A stretch of DNA of 60,466 bases from Bacteroidia bacterium. GTDB lineage: Bacteria > Bacteroidota > Bacteroidia > Flavobacteriales > Flavobacteriaceae. Positions within the stretch are counted from its first letter, which is position 1; each line of letters begins with the position of its first letter. The translations under genes were made by a program, and so were the position numbers. The notes under the pieces are model-generated. The model was given only the letters and a program-made list of their open reading frames with translations, was not told the DNA's origin and made no database searches. This document shows positions 17,214-27,565 of the stretch, piece by piece. The stretch lies in assembly GCA_030427585.1 (NCBI GenBank), contig JAUIBW010000031.1, positions 1-60,466 of the forward strand. Direction: 5' to 3'.

Positions 17214-18182
17214 TTATGCGTTATTCGACTTAAATTCTTTTAATTTTTCAATAAGTTTTGGCACTACTTCAAAAGCATCTCCCACTATTCCGTAGTCTGC
17301 AGCTTTAAAGAAAGGGGCCTCGGGATCATTATTAATCACTACTTTTACTTTGCTGGCATTAATTCCTGCCAAGTGTTGAATGGCTCCAGAAACTCCAATA
17401 GCAATATATAGATTAGACGCCACTGGTTTTCCTGTTTGTCCTACGTGTTCACTGTGAGGCCTCCATCCCATATCACTTACTGGTTTTGAACATGCTGTTG
17501 CTGCACCAAGCACATCTGCTAGCTCTTCTATCATTCCCCAATTCTCAGGACCTTTTAGCCCTCGTCCTCCTGACACTACAATTTCTGCATCTGCAATAGA
17601 AACTTTATCAGTAGCTTTATCTACTGCAGTTACCTGTACTCCAAAATCATCATTAGAAAGTGATGGTTCAAAAGCTTCAGAAACTGCAGAACCAGAATTT
17701 TCTTTAAGGCCAAAAGCATTATTAGATAAACCAATCACTTTAACATCTGTGGATATTTCTGTAATATTAAATGCTTTATTGGTAAATGCAGTACGTTTCA
17801 CTTTAAAAGGAGAAGTACTCTCTGGTAGCCCTACAACATTAGATGCGTATCCGGCATTAAGATGTACTGCTAATAAAGGTGCCAAAAACTTACTATCTGC
17901 TGTAGAACTTACCACAACAACTTTTGCTCCTTCTTGTACTGCTGCCTGTTTTATTACATCTGCATATGCTTTTGCATTAAATGTAGATAGTTTATCATTT
18001 TTTATCTCTAATACCTTATCTACTCCATATGTTCCTAATTCACTACTATCTCCTCCATTAATACTTACAGCAGTTACAGTTGTACCAAGCATAGCAGCAA
18101 CTTCTTTTGCATAAGATGCTACTTCGAAAGCAGCTTTTTTAAATTTTTGGCCTTCACTTTCTGTATATACTAAAATTGACAT
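17214..18182 (-). CDS. etfA: Electron transfer flavoprotein alpha subunit
   Basis: EtfA with EtfB accepts electrons from acyl-CoA and other dehydrogenases and passes them to the quinone pool. The 322-residue protein has the C-terminal FAD-binding signature PVSDMGWRPHSEHVGQTGKP and YIAIGVSGAIQHLAGINASK, then VVINNDPEAPFFKAADYGIV. It follows etfB by 105 bases and is ended by the terminator at 17141-17188. Confidence 0.95.
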   Translation of the reverse strand: MSILVYTESEGQKFKKAAFEVASYAKEVAAMLGTTVTAVSINGGDSSELGTYGVDKVLEIKNDKLSTFNAKAYADVIKQAAVQEGAKVVVVSSTADSKFLAPLLAVHLNAGYASNVVGLPESTSPFKVKRTAFTNKAFNITEISTDVKVIGLSNNAFGLKENSGSAVSEAFEPSLSNDDFGVQVTAVDKATDKVSIADAEIVVSGGRGLKGPENWGMIEELADVLGAATACSKPVSDMGWRPHSEHVGQTGKPVASNLYIAIGVSGAIQHLAGINASKVKVVINNDPEAPFFKAADYGIVGDAFEVVPKLIEKLKEFKSNNA

Positions 18183-18287
18183 AAAAATTTTGTTTAATTT
18201 TTCCTGAACCAGTTTTCAAGAATTGTTTGATTGTTTTGTTAATTTTTAAAAGACTCCTAAATGAGTTTAGAATAATTTAGTTTTTCA

Positions 18288-19034
18288 CTAAATCACCTTA
18301 GCCTCATTATGTAATAATGTAACCAATTGACCTACATTATCTGGATCTACCAATGTTACTTCTCCTTTTGGAGTTGGTTTTTGAAATTGAACAGCTTTTG
18401 TTTCTTGACTTGCTTCAATTGGTTCTACTACAGTAAGTGGTTTTTTACGAGCCATCATAATTCCTCGCATATTCGGGATACGTAAATCACTTTCCTCTAC
18501 CAATCCTTTTTGCCCTCCAATAATTAAAGGTAATTTGGCTGTAGAAGTTTCTTTCCCTCCATCAATTTCTCGTATTACTGTTGCTGTATCTCCTTCGACT
18601 TCTAAACCGATGCAAGTATTTACAAAATTAGCTCCCGTAAGAGCAGAAATCATTCCTGGTACCATACCACCATTATAGTCAATAGACTCCCTACCGGCGA
18701 TAACAAGATCATAGCTACCATCCTGTATAACTTTTGCTAATTGTCGAGCAACATAAAAACCATCTGTAGCTTCGGTATTCACTCTAATTGCATTATCTGC
18801 ACCAATTGCCAGAGCTTTACGCAAAGTAGGTTCTGTCTCTGGACCACCAACATTTGCAACATCTACAGATGCTCCTTGTTTTTCTTTAAACCACATTGCA
18901 CGAGTTAATCCAAACTCATCATTAGGATTAATTACAAATTGCACTCCATTGGTATCAAACTTAGTATCTCCATCCGTAAAATTAATTTTGGAAGTTGTGT
19001 CTGGCACATGGCTAATACAAACTAATATCTTCAT
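18288..19034 (-). CDS. etfB: Electron transfer flavoprotein beta subunit
   Basis: This is a 248-residue subunit of normal length. It opens MKILVCISHVPDTTSKINF and includes FVINPNDEFGLTRA, DLVIAGRESIDYNGGMVPGM and the ETF-beta signature around AKLPLIIGGQKGLVEESDLR (about residues 166-185). It forms the heterodimer with EtfA encoded next. It is divergent from pdhB. Confidence 0.95.
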   Translation of the reverse strand: MKILVCISHVPDTTSKINFTDGDTKFDTNGVQFVINPNDEFGLTRAMWFKEKQGASVDVANVGGPETEPTLRKALAIGADNAIRVNTEATDGFYVARQLAKVIQDGSYDLVIAGRESIDYNGGMVPGMISALTGANFVNTCIGLEVEGDTATVIREIDGGKETSTAKLPLIIGGQKGLVEESDLRIPNMRGIMMARKKPLTVVEPIEASQETKAVQFQKPTPKGEVTLVDPDNVGQLVTLLHNEAKVI

Positions 19035-19157
19035 TTTATATATGTATTTTTTGAGAATTTAATAATAAAGGCGAAGGTACAAATAAAAAGTATAATTTAC
19101 TATGCGTGCATAATAAATTTTTTCAATATTCTCCCCCCATCAAAGGGTTTTAATTGC

Positions 19158-19165
19158 TACTTTTG
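19158..19165 (+). promoter_or_regulatory. Candidate -7 box of pdhB
   Basis: TACTTTTG matches TAnnTTTG. The implied leader to the ATG at 19296 is about 125 bases. No -33 match is seen. Confidence 0.4.
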
Positions 19166-19295
19166 CCTTCGTTATGGCACAAAATATTTTTTTAAAATAA
19201 AATCAGAATAATTAAAATGATTATTACGATTACATTTACTAATCATTTTGATCCTAAAATAAATAGTGTCGACTAAAAATAATAAAAACAAGCAC

Positions 19296-20273
19296 ATGAA
19301 GACCATACAATTCAGAGAAGCGATTTGCGAAGCAATGACTGAAGAAATGCGACGAGATGAATCCATATATTTAATGGGTGAAGAAGTCGCAGAATATAAC
19401 GGAGCGTATAAAGCAAGTAAAGGCATGCTAGACGAGTTTGGTCCGGATCGGGTTCTTGACACTCCTATCTCTGAGTTAGGTTTTGCAGGTATTGGTGTTG
19501 GTAGTGCCATGAATGGTAATAGACCTATTATCGAATTCATGACATTTAATTTTTCATTGGTAGGAATAGATCAAATCATTAATAACGCTGCAAAAATGCG
19601 CCAAATGAGTGGCGGTCAATTTAACATCCCTATTGTTTTTAGAGGCCCTACTGCTTCTGCAGGTCAATTAGGGGCTACACACTCGCAAGCTTTTGAAAAT
19701 TGGTTTGCTAATACACCAGGACTAAAAGTAGTGGTTCCTTCAAATCCAAAAGATGCAAAAGGATTATTAAAATCTGCTATTAGAGATAATGATCCCGTTA
19801 TCTTTATGGAAAGTGAACAAATGTATGGTGATAAAGGTGAGGTACCAGAAGGTGAGTTTACTATCCCTCTTGGTGTAGCAGAAACAAAGAGAGAGGGTAA
19901 CGATGTTACTATTGTTTCATTTGGAAAAATTATTAAAGAAGCATATAAAGCAGCAGATGAACTAGCTAAAGAAAATATTTCTTGTGAGATTATAGATCTA
20001 AGAACGGTTCGCCCTTTAGATCTTGATGCTATATTTACTTCTGTTAAAAAAACAAATCGATTAATTATTCTTGAAGAAGCCTGGCCTTTAGCTAATATTG
20101 CTTCAGAAATCACATATCAGGTACAATCTAATATTTTTGATTATCTGGATGCACCTATCTTAAAAATCAATACAGCAGATACACCTACTCCATATTCTCC
20201 ACAACTATTAGAAGAATGGCTACCTAATAGCAAAGATGTTGTTAAAGCTGTTAAAAAAGTGATGTATAAATAA
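19296..20273 (+). CDS. pdhB: Pyruvate dehydrogenase E1 beta subunit
   Basis: This 325-residue transketolase-type subunit has the E1-beta core: EEVAEYNGAYKASKGML, DTPISELGFAGIGVGSAMNG, EFMTFNFSLVGIDQIINNAA and GATHSQAFENWFANTPGLKV. With E1 alpha it decarboxylates pyruvate (or a related 2-oxo acid) using thiamine diphosphate. The frame can open at GTG 19266, but ATG 19296 gives the conserved MKTIQFREAICEAM start. No E1 alpha or E2 gene is adjacent. Confidence 0.9.
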   Translation: MKTIQFREAICEAMTEEMRRDESIYLMGEEVAEYNGAYKASKGMLDEFGPDRVLDTPISELGFAGIGVGSAMNGNRPIIEFMTFNFSLVGIDQIINNAAKMRQMSGGQFNIPIVFRGPTASAGQLGATHSQAFENWFANTPGLKVVVPSNPKDAKGLLKSAIRDNDPVIFMESEQMYGDKGEVPEGEFTIPLGVAETKREGNDVTIVSFGKIIKEAYKAADELAKENISCEIIDLRTVRPLDLDAIFTSVKKTNRLIILEEAWPLANIASEITYQVQSNIFDYLDAPILKINTADTPTPYSPQLLEEWLPNSKDVVKAVKKVMYK

Positions 20274-20389
20274 AATGAACTCCTTTATTTTACGTTTCAT
20301 CAGTTTTCGGAACATCATCAAACATAAAAATGGCCCAAAAATTGAGGTGATCCACTAATTATCACAAGTATTAATCTTAATAGTATTAG

Positions 20390-22888
20390 ATGAGACATTT
20401 GATTTTAGGAATACTTTTTACTTTATTGAGTTGTACATTTCTTTATTCACAAACTAAAATTGGTGGCCAGGTTTATGATAGTAATAAGCAACCTATTCCT
20501 TTTGCTAATATTGTATTTGCAAATTCTACAATAGGAACAATAACCGATGAGAATGGTAGGTTCTATATGGAATCTGACAATGATTATTCTAATGTAAAAG
20601 TTTCATTTATTGGTTTTAAAACTAAAACTATAAAACTAATCAAACGGGTTACTTATAACATGGAAATCATCCTCGAAGAAGAAGCTGCTGCATTAGATGA
20701 AGTTGTTATTTATAAAGGTAAAACTTCTAAAAAAAATAATCCTGCAATTGATATTCTAAGAAAAATCTGGAAAAACCGACGGGAAAACGGAGTTAAGAAG
20801 TTTAAGCAATACACCTATGACAAATATGAAAAACTAGAATTTGACCTTAACACTATTGATAGTGCTTTGGTAAATAGCAGAATTTTTAACGGTATGGAAT
20901 TTATTTTTGACGATGTAGATACATCGAGAATAACCGGAAAAACCTATTTACCTATTTTTCTTAATGAAGCACTTTCTAAAGTGTATGGTGATAATGTAAT
21001 CAATGAAAAGAAAGAAGTACTGACAGGAAATAAAAATGCTGGATTTAGTGATAACCAAACTTTAATTGCGTTTGTTAAAGATCTGTACTCTGACTACAAC
21101 GTTTATGAAAATTATCTAAAATTCTTTGACAAGAGCTTTACCAGCCCATTATCTCGAACAGGGATTAGCGTATATAATTATGTCTTAACTGATAGTGCAT
21201 ATATAGATAATAAATGGTGTTATAATATTATTTATTACCCCAGAAGAAAAAATGAGTTAACTTTTAAAGGAGATTTTTGGGTAAACGATACTACCTGGGC
21301 CATTAAAGAAATAAACTTGGAAGTTACAAAAAGTGCTAATATTAACTGGGTAAAAGATTTATATATTGAACAAGAGTTCGATGTGCTAAATGATTCTATT
21401 TTTCTAATTACCAAAGATTATTTTCAGTCTGACTTTGCTTTTAGTAAAAAAGAAAAATCTCGCGGGGTATATGGTAAAAGAACAACTTTATATGACAATT
21501 ATAAATTTGACATAAAAAAAGATAAAAAATTCTATCAAAGTCAGGTAGATCCATACGATCAGGATATTTATAACAGAGAGGATTCTTTCTGGGCTAATGC
21601 CAGAATGGAAAAACTGAATAAAGATGAACAAAAAGTTTACAAACTGCTTGATACCCTTAAGACGGTAAAAGCTTTTAAAAGGCTTTATAATATAGGAACC
21701 ATATTAGCTTCGGGATATGTAGAGTTTAATGGTTTTGATTTTGGCCCTCTTTTTAATACTATTGGATTTAACGATATTGAAGGGTTTAGACTTAGAGCAG
21801 GTGGTAGAACATATTTTACTGCCAATGATCGATGGCGTATAGAAGGTTATAGTGCCTACGGTTTTAAAGACAATAAGTTTAAATATGGAATTTCGGGAAA
21901 ATATCTTATTGATCGAAAATCAAGACTTATCGTAGCTGCAGGAAACCGACGAGATGTAGAGCAACTTGGTGCTAGTCTAACCAATACTAATAATGTTGAA
22001 GGAAGAAGTCTAGCCTCCTCCTCTGTTATCGCTACCGGAGATAATGATAGGCTTACCTCTATCAATCTGTCAGCATTTTCTATACAAATAGAACCCAAGA
22101 AAAACCTAACAATAGGAATAACAGGATCGTATAGAACTTTAAAACCAGCAGACCCTTCATTATTCAGTTTAGACTTTTTTGATCCTCAAACCAATGAATT
22201 GCGAACTCAAATCAAACAAACTGAAGTAGCAACGCAAATTACATACACACCAAGTAGGAAAACTACTGGTTATGGTGTAGATAGAATTGTTGTAAATGAT
22301 GGTGATTTTTCAACTTTATTCCTAAACTATAGTGTAGGTATGAAGGGCTTGATAGAAAGTGATTTTGAGTATCAAAAACTACAATTTTTCTATCGACAAC
22401 CATGGAATATTGGAGGTTTCGGTGTATTAAACAGTTCGTTAGAAGTTGGAAAAACATTTGGCGAAGTCCCACTAGGCTTATTAAGTGTTATCCCGGGAAA
22501 CCAAACCTATCTTTCTATTTACAATACTTTTCCGTTATTAAACTATTATGAATTTGTTACAGATACCTACACTTCTCTTCATTTAGAACATAATTTTAAC
22601 GGTAGAATATTCTCTAGAATACCTCTATTAAGGAAGCTTAATCTTAGAGAACTAGTAGGTATAAGAGGTGTTTGGGGAGAATTATCTGATGAAAATATAG
22701 CACTCGATGCTTCGGGATTTTTACAATCTGTAGGAGCTCCTAACGACGAAATTTATTGGGAATATAGTTTGGGAGTAGGAAATATTTTTAAGATTTTCAG
22801 GATAGATTTTCATTTTAGAGGAAATTATTTTGATAATCCTGATGCCCGTAAATTTGGAGTTACCGGATCTTTTGGATTTTATTTCTAA
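20390..22888 (+). CDS. DUF5686 outer-membrane protein with carboxypeptidase-like regulatory domain
   Basis: This is an 832-residue protein with a signal peptide (MRHLILGILFTLLSCTFLYS). Residues 23-105 form a carboxypeptidase-D-regulatory-like beta sandwich (GGQVYDSNKQPIPFANIVFA, GTITDENGRFYME, LDEVVIYKG). The rest is the DUF5686 region, rich in aromatic beta strands and ending with a strand closing on Phe (GVTGSFGFYF), as in outer-membrane beta-barrels. It is common in Bacteroidota and probably an outer-membrane assembly or transport component; no TonB box is recognised. It follows pdhB but is probably separate. Confidence 0.82.
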   Translation: MRHLILGILFTLLSCTFLYSQTKIGGQVYDSNKQPIPFANIVFANSTIGTITDENGRFYMESDNDYSNVKVSFIGFKTKTIKLIKRVTYNMEIILEEEAAALDEVVIYKGKTSKKNNPAIDILRKIWKNRRENGVKKFKQYTYDKYEKLEFDLNTIDSALVNSRIFNGMEFIFDDVDTSRITGKTYLPIFLNEALSKVYGDNVINEKKEVLTGNKNAGFSDNQTLIAFVKDLYSDYNVYENYLKFFDKSFTSPLSRTGISVYNYVLTDSAYIDNKWCYNIIYYPRRKNELTFKGDFWVNDTTWAIKEINLEVTKSANINWVKDLYIEQEFDVLNDSIFLITKDYFQSDFAFSKKEKSRGVYGKRTTLYDNYKFDIKKDKKFYQSQVDPYDQDIYNREDSFWANARMEKLNKDEQKVYKLLDTLKTVKAFKRLYNIGTILASGYVEFNGFDFGPLFNTIGFNDIEGFRLRAGGRTYFTANDRWRIEGYSAYGFKDNKFKYGISGKYLIDRKSRLIVAAGNRRDVEQLGASLTNTNNVEGRSLASSSVIATGDNDRLTSINLSAFSIQIEPKKNLTIGITGSYRTLKPADPSLFSLDFFDPQTNELRTQIKQTEVATQITYTPSRKTTGYGVDRIVVNDGDFSTLFLNYSVGMKGLIESDFEYQKLQFFYRQPWNIGGFGVLNSSLEVGKTFGEVPLGLLSVIPGNQTYLSIYNTFPLLNYYEFVTDTYTSLHLEHNFNGRIFSRIPLLRKLNLRELVGIRGVWGELSDENIALDASGFLQSVGAPNDEIYWEYSLGVGNIFKIFRIDFHFRGNYFDNPDARKFGVTGSFGFYF

Positions 22889-23069
22889 AAAAGATTACCA
22901 CATACATACTGGTTTTAAAAACATTAATCATACTGTATCATCATCATATTTATTTGTATTGTTACTATGCATTTTTATCTAAAAATCTTTTAGATTATCC
23001 CAATTTTAAGATTTAGCCAAAAAAGCAATAATTTTTCTTTATAAATTTTAACTACCCCCTTGTAATACC

Positions 23070-23077
23070 TATATTTG
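23070..23077 (+). promoter_or_regulatory. Candidate -7 box of ppa
   Basis: TATATTTG matches TAnnTTTG. The implied start point is near 23083, giving a leader of about 20 bases. Confidence 0.55.
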
Positions 23078-23103
23078 CCGCCCATTAAAAAGAGAATTAA
23101 ATT

Positions 23104-23634
23104 ATGAGCACAGCTATTAAAGAAAGCTTTGACGTACTAATTGAAATACCGAAAGGAAGTAGAAATAAATATGAATATGATTTTGATATCAAAAAAATCA
23201 GATATGATCGTATGATTTTTTCTTCTATGATGTATCCTGCAGATTACGGGTTTATTCCTGAAACCCTCGCCTTAGATGGAGATCCTCTTGATGTTTTGGT
23301 ATTAGTTACAGAACCAACATTTCCTGGTTGTGTAATGGAAGTTAAACCTATTGGGGTTTTTCATATGGCAGATGAAAAAGGGCCTGACGAAAAAATTATT
23401 TGTGTTCCTGTATCAGATCCTATTGCCAGTCGTTTAGCTGATTTAAAGGAGCTAAACCCACACCTAATAAAAGAAATTGAACATTTCTTTCAGGTATATA
23501 AGGATTTAGAAAGAAAAAAAGTTGATGTAGGAGGATGGGGCAATATCGATGAGGCCAAAGAAATTATCGAAGCCTGTGTTAAACGTTTTGATGAACTAGA
23601 AAATAAACCAGAAGGATTATTTAGTATCTCTTAA
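23104..23634 (+). CDS. ppa: Soluble inorganic pyrophosphatase
   Basis: This 176-residue family I pyrophosphatase hydrolyses PPi to phosphate in the cytosol. It shows EIPKGSRNKYEYDFD, the YPADYGFIPETLALDGDPLD metal-binding signature (about residues 47-66) and HFFQVYKDLERKKVDVGGWG. A terminator hairpin follows before hppA, so two different pyrophosphatases are neighbours but separately transcribed. Confidence 0.96.
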   Translation: MSTAIKESFDVLIEIPKGSRNKYEYDFDIKKIRYDRMIFSSMMYPADYGFIPETLALDGDPLDVLVLVTEPTFPGCVMEVKPIGVFHMADEKGPDEKIICVPVSDPIASRLADLKELNPHLIKEIEHFFQVYKDLERKKVDVGGWGNIDEAKEIIEACVKRFDELENKPEGLFSIS

Positions 23635-23659
23635 TTTTTAAGTTAAAAAATTATGCAAC

Positions 23660-23695
23660 AGCACAATATGTATTAGTTACTATTGTGCTTTTTCT
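23660..23695 (+). terminator. Terminator after ppa
   Basis: A 9-bp stem AGCACAATA/TATTGTGCT is followed by a T run (CTTTTTCT). Confidence 0.75.
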
Positions 23696-23763
23696 ATTTA
23701 GGGTATTTTTACTACTTTTAGCGACTGATTAACTTAAACACTAATTAACTTAAAATATATTTA

Positions 23764-26142
23764 ATGGAATCTAATATGATTTTTGTGCCAATTGCATTGG
23801 CAATCCTAGGGTTACTCTTCATGTTTATTAAAATGGCTTGGGTAAAAAAACAAGCTCCGGGAAATGAAAAAATGCAGGAAATTTCTAAAAGCATAAAAGA
23901 AGGCGCCCTGGCATTCCTTGCGGCAGAATATAGGTTATTAGTACTTTTTGTTGTTATAGCTTCAGCAGCACTGTTTGGTATTTCAATGATTGTAGATACT
24001 ACTAGCTGGATGATTGTACCTGCTTTTGTTTTTGGAGCCATATTTTCTGCGCTTGCCGGTAATATTGGTATGCGTATTGCAACAGAAGCCAATGCAAGAA
24101 CAGCAGAAGCGGCAAAAACAAGTTTGCCACAAGCATTAAAAGTATCCTTTGGTGGTGGTACTGTAATGGGACTTGGTGTAGCCGGATTAGCGGTATTAGG
24201 GCTAAGTTTATTCTTTATGTTTTTTACTGGTCAGTTTATTCTTGGAGAAAAAAGTTTCTATGATGAAATGACTATTGTATTAGAAGCATTGGCAGGGTTC
24301 TCTCTAGGAGCAGAATCTATTGCTTTATTTGCTCGTGTAGGTGGAGGTATTTATACCAAAGCTGCCGATGTTGGTGCCGACCTTGTAGGTAAAGTAGAAG
24401 CAGGAATCCCAGAAGATGACCCTCGTAATCCGGCAACAATTGCTGATAATGTTGGTGATAATGTTGGTGATGTTGCAGGTATGGGAGCTGATTTATTTGG
24501 ATCATATGTAGCTACAGTACTTGCCGCAATGGTATTAGGAAATTACCTAATTAGAGACATGTCTCAAACAGGGCAATTCACCGATGCTTATGGCAATATG
24601 GGACCTATTTTGCTTCCAGTAGTTATTGCAGGAGTTGGCATTTTGGCATCTATCATAGGAACATTTTTGGTAGGTATTAAAAATAACGACGCTAAAGAAG
24701 CCCAGGTACAAAAAGCATTGGATTTAGGAAATTGGGTGGCTATCATATTAACTATAGTAGCAAGTTATTTCTTAATAGACATGATGCTCCCTAATACAAT
24801 GACCATGAATTTCTTTGGGGAAGGAGCTAAACAAATTCCTTCGATGAATGTATTCTATGCTACATTAATAGGACTTGCAGTAGGTGCCCTTATTTCTGTT
24901 GTAACCGCCTATTACACAAGTTTAGGTAAAAAACCCGTTTTAGATATCGTTCAAAACAGCTCGACAGGTGCTGCAACCAATATCATTGCTGGTCTTGCTG
25001 TAGGAATGAAATCCACATTTTTATCGGTTGTATTATTTGCTGCAGCAATCTATGGCTCGTACGAACTAGCAGGATTTTATGGAGTAGCATTAGCAGCTTC
25101 GGCAATGATGGCTACTACGGCAATGCAACTAGCCATTGATGCATTTGGCCCAATTGCAGATAATGCAGGAGGTGTAGCCGAAATGAGCGAATTAGAAGAT
25201 CGCGTACGTGAACGTACAGATATTTTAGACTCTGTAGGAAATACAACAGCAGCTGTTGGTAAAGGTTTTGCTATTGCCTCTGCTGCTTTAACCGCTTTAG
25301 CTTTATTTGCTGCATATGTAACCTTTACAGGAATTGACGGGATTAATATTTTTAAAGCAGATGTACTGGCCATGTTATTTGTAGGAGGAATGATTCCAGT
25401 CATCTTTTCAGCATTGGCTATGAAGTCTGTAGGAAAAGCCGCTATGGAAATGGTACAGGAAGTAAGACGTCAGTTTAAAGAAATTCCAGGTATTATGGAA
25501 GGCACCGGAACTCCAGAATATGCCAAATGTGTTGATATTTCTACTAAGGCAGCCCTAAAAGAAATGATCCTGCCAGGGTTAATCACCATCATTACTCCTA
25601 TCATTATAGGATTAATCTTTGGTGCTGAACCACTTGGAGGATATATGGCTGGTGTTTGTGTATCGGGTGTAATGTGGGCTATCTTTCAGAATAACGCTGG
25701 CGGTGCTTGGGACAATGCTAAAAAGTCGTTTGAAGCAGGTGTAGAAATTAATGGAGAAATGACATATAAAGGTTCTGATGCTCACAAAGCTGCTGTAACT
25801 GGTGATACTGTAGGAGATCCATTTAAAGATACATCTGGGCCATCTATGAATATCTTAATTAAGCTTACATGTTTGGTAGGTCTTGTAATCGCTCCTATTT
25901 TAGGTGGGCATACTTCTGAAACTGCTGTTGCATCTAATAATATTGAAGTGATACAATCGGCAAATAACGATTCTGAAAAGAAAATTGAAGTTCGTATGAA
26001 AATGGAAGATGAATTGGTAACAGCTACTGTTACTATAGAAACTTCTGAAGAAGGAAAAATAAAACGCGATGTTAAAGAGTTAAAGGGATCAGAAGCTGAG
26101 GTAAAAGCAGAAATTGAAACTATCAAAGCTTCGATAAAGTAA
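23764..26142 (+). CDS. hppA: Membrane-bound ion-translocating pyrophosphatase
   Basis: This 792-residue protein couples PPi hydrolysis to Na+ and/or H+ export through the inner membrane. It has about 16 membrane helices and PPi-binding motifs: [20 protein letters not shown], then [19 protein letters not shown]; and [20 protein letters not shown] near the C-terminus. [20 protein letters not shown] has Ala where K+-independent enzymes have Lys, indicating the K+-dependent class, in which Na+ pumps are common. A hydrophilic tail of about 65 residues (about 728-792) extends past the last helix. Confidence 0.93.
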   Translation: MESNMIFVPIALAILGLLFMFIKMAWVKKQAPGNEKMQEISKSIKEGALAFLAAEYRLLVLFVVIASAALFGISMIVDTTSWMIVPAFVFGAIFSALAGNIGMRIATEANARTAEAAKTSLPQALKVSFGGGTVMGLGVAGLAVLGLSLFFMFFTGQFILGEKSFYDEMTIVLEALAGFSLGAESIALFARVGGGIYTKAADVGADLVGKVEAGIPEDDPRNPATIADNVGDNVGDVAGMGADLFGSYVATVLAAMVLGNYLIRDMSQTGQFTDAYGNMGPILLPVVIAGVGILASIIGTFLVGIKNNDAKEAQVQKALDLGNWVAIILTIVASYFLIDMMLPNTMTMNFFGEGAKQIPSMNVFYATLIGLAVGALISVVTAYYTSLGKKPVLDIVQNSSTGAATNIIAGLAVGMKSTFLSVVLFAAAIYGSYELAGFYGVALAASAMMATTAMQLAIDAFGPIADNAGGVAEMSELEDRVRERTDILDSVGNTTAAVGKGFAIASAALTALALFAAYVTFTGIDGINIFKADVLAMLFVGGMIPVIFSALAMKSVGKAAMEMVQEVRRQFKEIPGIMEGTGTPEYAKCVDISTKAALKEMILPGLITIITPIIIGLIFGAEPLGGYMAGVCVSGVMWAIFQNNAGGAWDNAKKSFEAGVEINGEMTYKGSDAHKAAVTGDTVGDPFKDTSGPSMNILIKLTCLVGLVIAPILGGHTSETAVASNNIEVIQSANNDSEKKIEVRMKMEDELVTATVTIETSEEGKIKRDVKELKGSEAEVKAEIETIKASIK

Positions 26143-26165
26143 GAATTCTAAAATTAATACATAAG

Positions 26166-26200
26166 ACAACCTCGCTCTTTGGGCGGGGTTGTTTATTTTT
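26166..26200 (+). terminator. Terminator after hppA
   Basis: A 10-bp stem ACAACCTCGC/GCGGGGTTGT with one wobble pair is followed by GTTTATTTTT. Confidence 0.85.
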
Positions 26201-26380
26201 AAAATATATAACTTACAATAAAAAATAGTATGGCAAATACATCTAGTTTTTCTGACTGAAAAATTTTATCTAAATCATAGCTGTAATTGGTAAAATTATT
26301 GATTTGTCAAAAGGACATAAACGACTTTTAAAAAAGTACGACTAATACATAAAATTGCATCAAACGTAACCTATACAAAT

Positions 26381-26542
26381 TGAAGTGGTTTAAACTTTTT
26401 TGATTAAGTGAAAAATAGCGGTTTTGTGTTCAGATGAAGTAATTTTTTAGTTACATAGTAGAGCTACGGAAGTCAAAAATTGTGAAATATGAGCGCAAAA
26501 AGACATTTTTTTAGCAAATTGAAAAAAGTTTAAACCACTTCA
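26381..26542. repeat. MITE-like element E2
   Basis: The 21-bp arms 26381-26401 and 26522-26542 are perfect inverted repeats 120 bases apart. The interior (GAGCTACGGA, GTGAAATATGAG, AAAAAGACATTTTTTTAG) matches element E1 (1051-1235) and, reversed, E3 (36454-36613). It contains no ORF. It ends about 20 bases before the App1-family gene and could affect its leader. Confidence 0.65.
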
Positions 26543-26563
26543 TTATTAAAATTTATATTTTTC

Positions 26564-27565
26564 ATGTTTAAGAAAAAGACATTACGTATTAATACCTACC
26601 TTGGTTATGGAACCTCTACAAATTTTCATGCCAAAGGAAGAGCCCTTGAAGATGAAAATGTAAGTTTTGATCCTCATCAAAACACCTTCAAAACTCTTAG
26701 AAATATTTACAAACAATTAGAAAGCGATGAAATTCCCAATACAGATATTGAGTTAAAACTTTCAAACGGAAAAAAATTTGAAACCACTACTGATCATGAA
26801 GGATATTATCATTTCAACCTTACAATACAAGATCTTGATACTCATACAAATTCCCAAGGCTGGGTTCCTTATATTATATCGTACAAAACTAATACCGTAA
26901 ACAAACAGATTAATGATCAAAATATATTTTCTGGTGAGATGCTTATACCTTCTCCAGATGCAGAATATGCAATTATTAGTGATATCGATGACACTATTTT
27001 ACACACAGGAGTAGCTTCTTTACTAAAATGGCGTGTAGTAGTAAATACATTTTTTAAGAATTTTGATAAAAGATTACCTATTGAAGGAACCGTACACTTT
27101 TATAAAAAATTAAGACTGGGTACCAGGAATAACCCAGTGAATCCTTTTTTTTACGTAAGCAATAGTCCCTGGAATCTATATGATTATCTAAGTGCATTTT
27201 TCGATAAACATTATTTTCCAAAAGGCCCAATTTTACTTAGAGATTTAAGAACTCCTTTCGACAAAACTCCAAAACCAACCACCCCTCATAAACAGTCAGA
27301 AATTATAAACCTACTCACGATGTATCCTTATTTAAAATTTATTCTCATTGGGGATAGTGGAGAAAAAGACGCTTATATCTATACTGAAATTGCTAAAAAA
27401 TATCCAAATCGTATTTTAGCTATTTATTTAAGAAATGTAAAACATCGACAAAAAGAAAAACGAATACAAAAACTCATAAGTTCTTTTACAATTACCCCTA
27501 TTCTTCTTGTTCAAAATTCTGAAGAGGCAATTAAACATGCACAAGAATCCGGATTCATAAACTAG
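26564..27565 (+). CDS. App1-family phosphatidate phosphatase (DUF2183)
   Basis: This 333-residue protein has a C-terminal HAD-like DUF2183 domain with the DxDxT motif in AIISDIDDTILHTGV (about residues 139-153), then FFYVSNSPWNLYDYLSAFF and FILIGDSGEKDAYIYTEIAK. The yeast relative App1 is a phosphatidate phosphatase, so lipid phosphatase activity is plausible here. The N-terminal half is a beta-rich region with GYYHFNLTIQDLD. The stop overlaps the convergent repressor gene within a shared CTAG. Confidence 0.82.
   Translation: MFKKKTLRINTYLGYGTSTNFHAKGRALEDENVSFDPHQNTFKTLRNIYKQLESDEIPNTDIELKLSNGKKFETTTDHEGYYHFNLTIQDLDTHTNSQGWVPYIISYKTNTVNKQINDQNIFSGEMLIPSPDAEYAIISDIDDTILHTGVASLLKWRVVVNTFFKNFDKRLPIEGTVHFYKKLRLGTRNNPVNPFFYVSNSPWNLYDYLSAFFDKHYFPKGPILLRDLRTPFDKTPKPTTPHKQSEIINLLTMYPYLKFILIGDSGEKDAYIYTEIAKKYPNRILAIYLRNVKHRQKEKRIQKLISSFTITPILLVQNSEEAIKHAQESGFIN

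Larger units (their letters stand above)
26143..26563. other. Gene-free stretch with terminator and MITE-like element E2
   Basis: It holds the hppA terminator (26166-26200) and the inverted-repeat element at 26381-26542. No other ORF or RNA is recognised in the remaining AT-rich sequence. Confidence 0.7.

Noticed and set aside
19266..19295. GTG-initiated extension of pdhB
   Set aside because: The conserved family start begins at ATG 19296.
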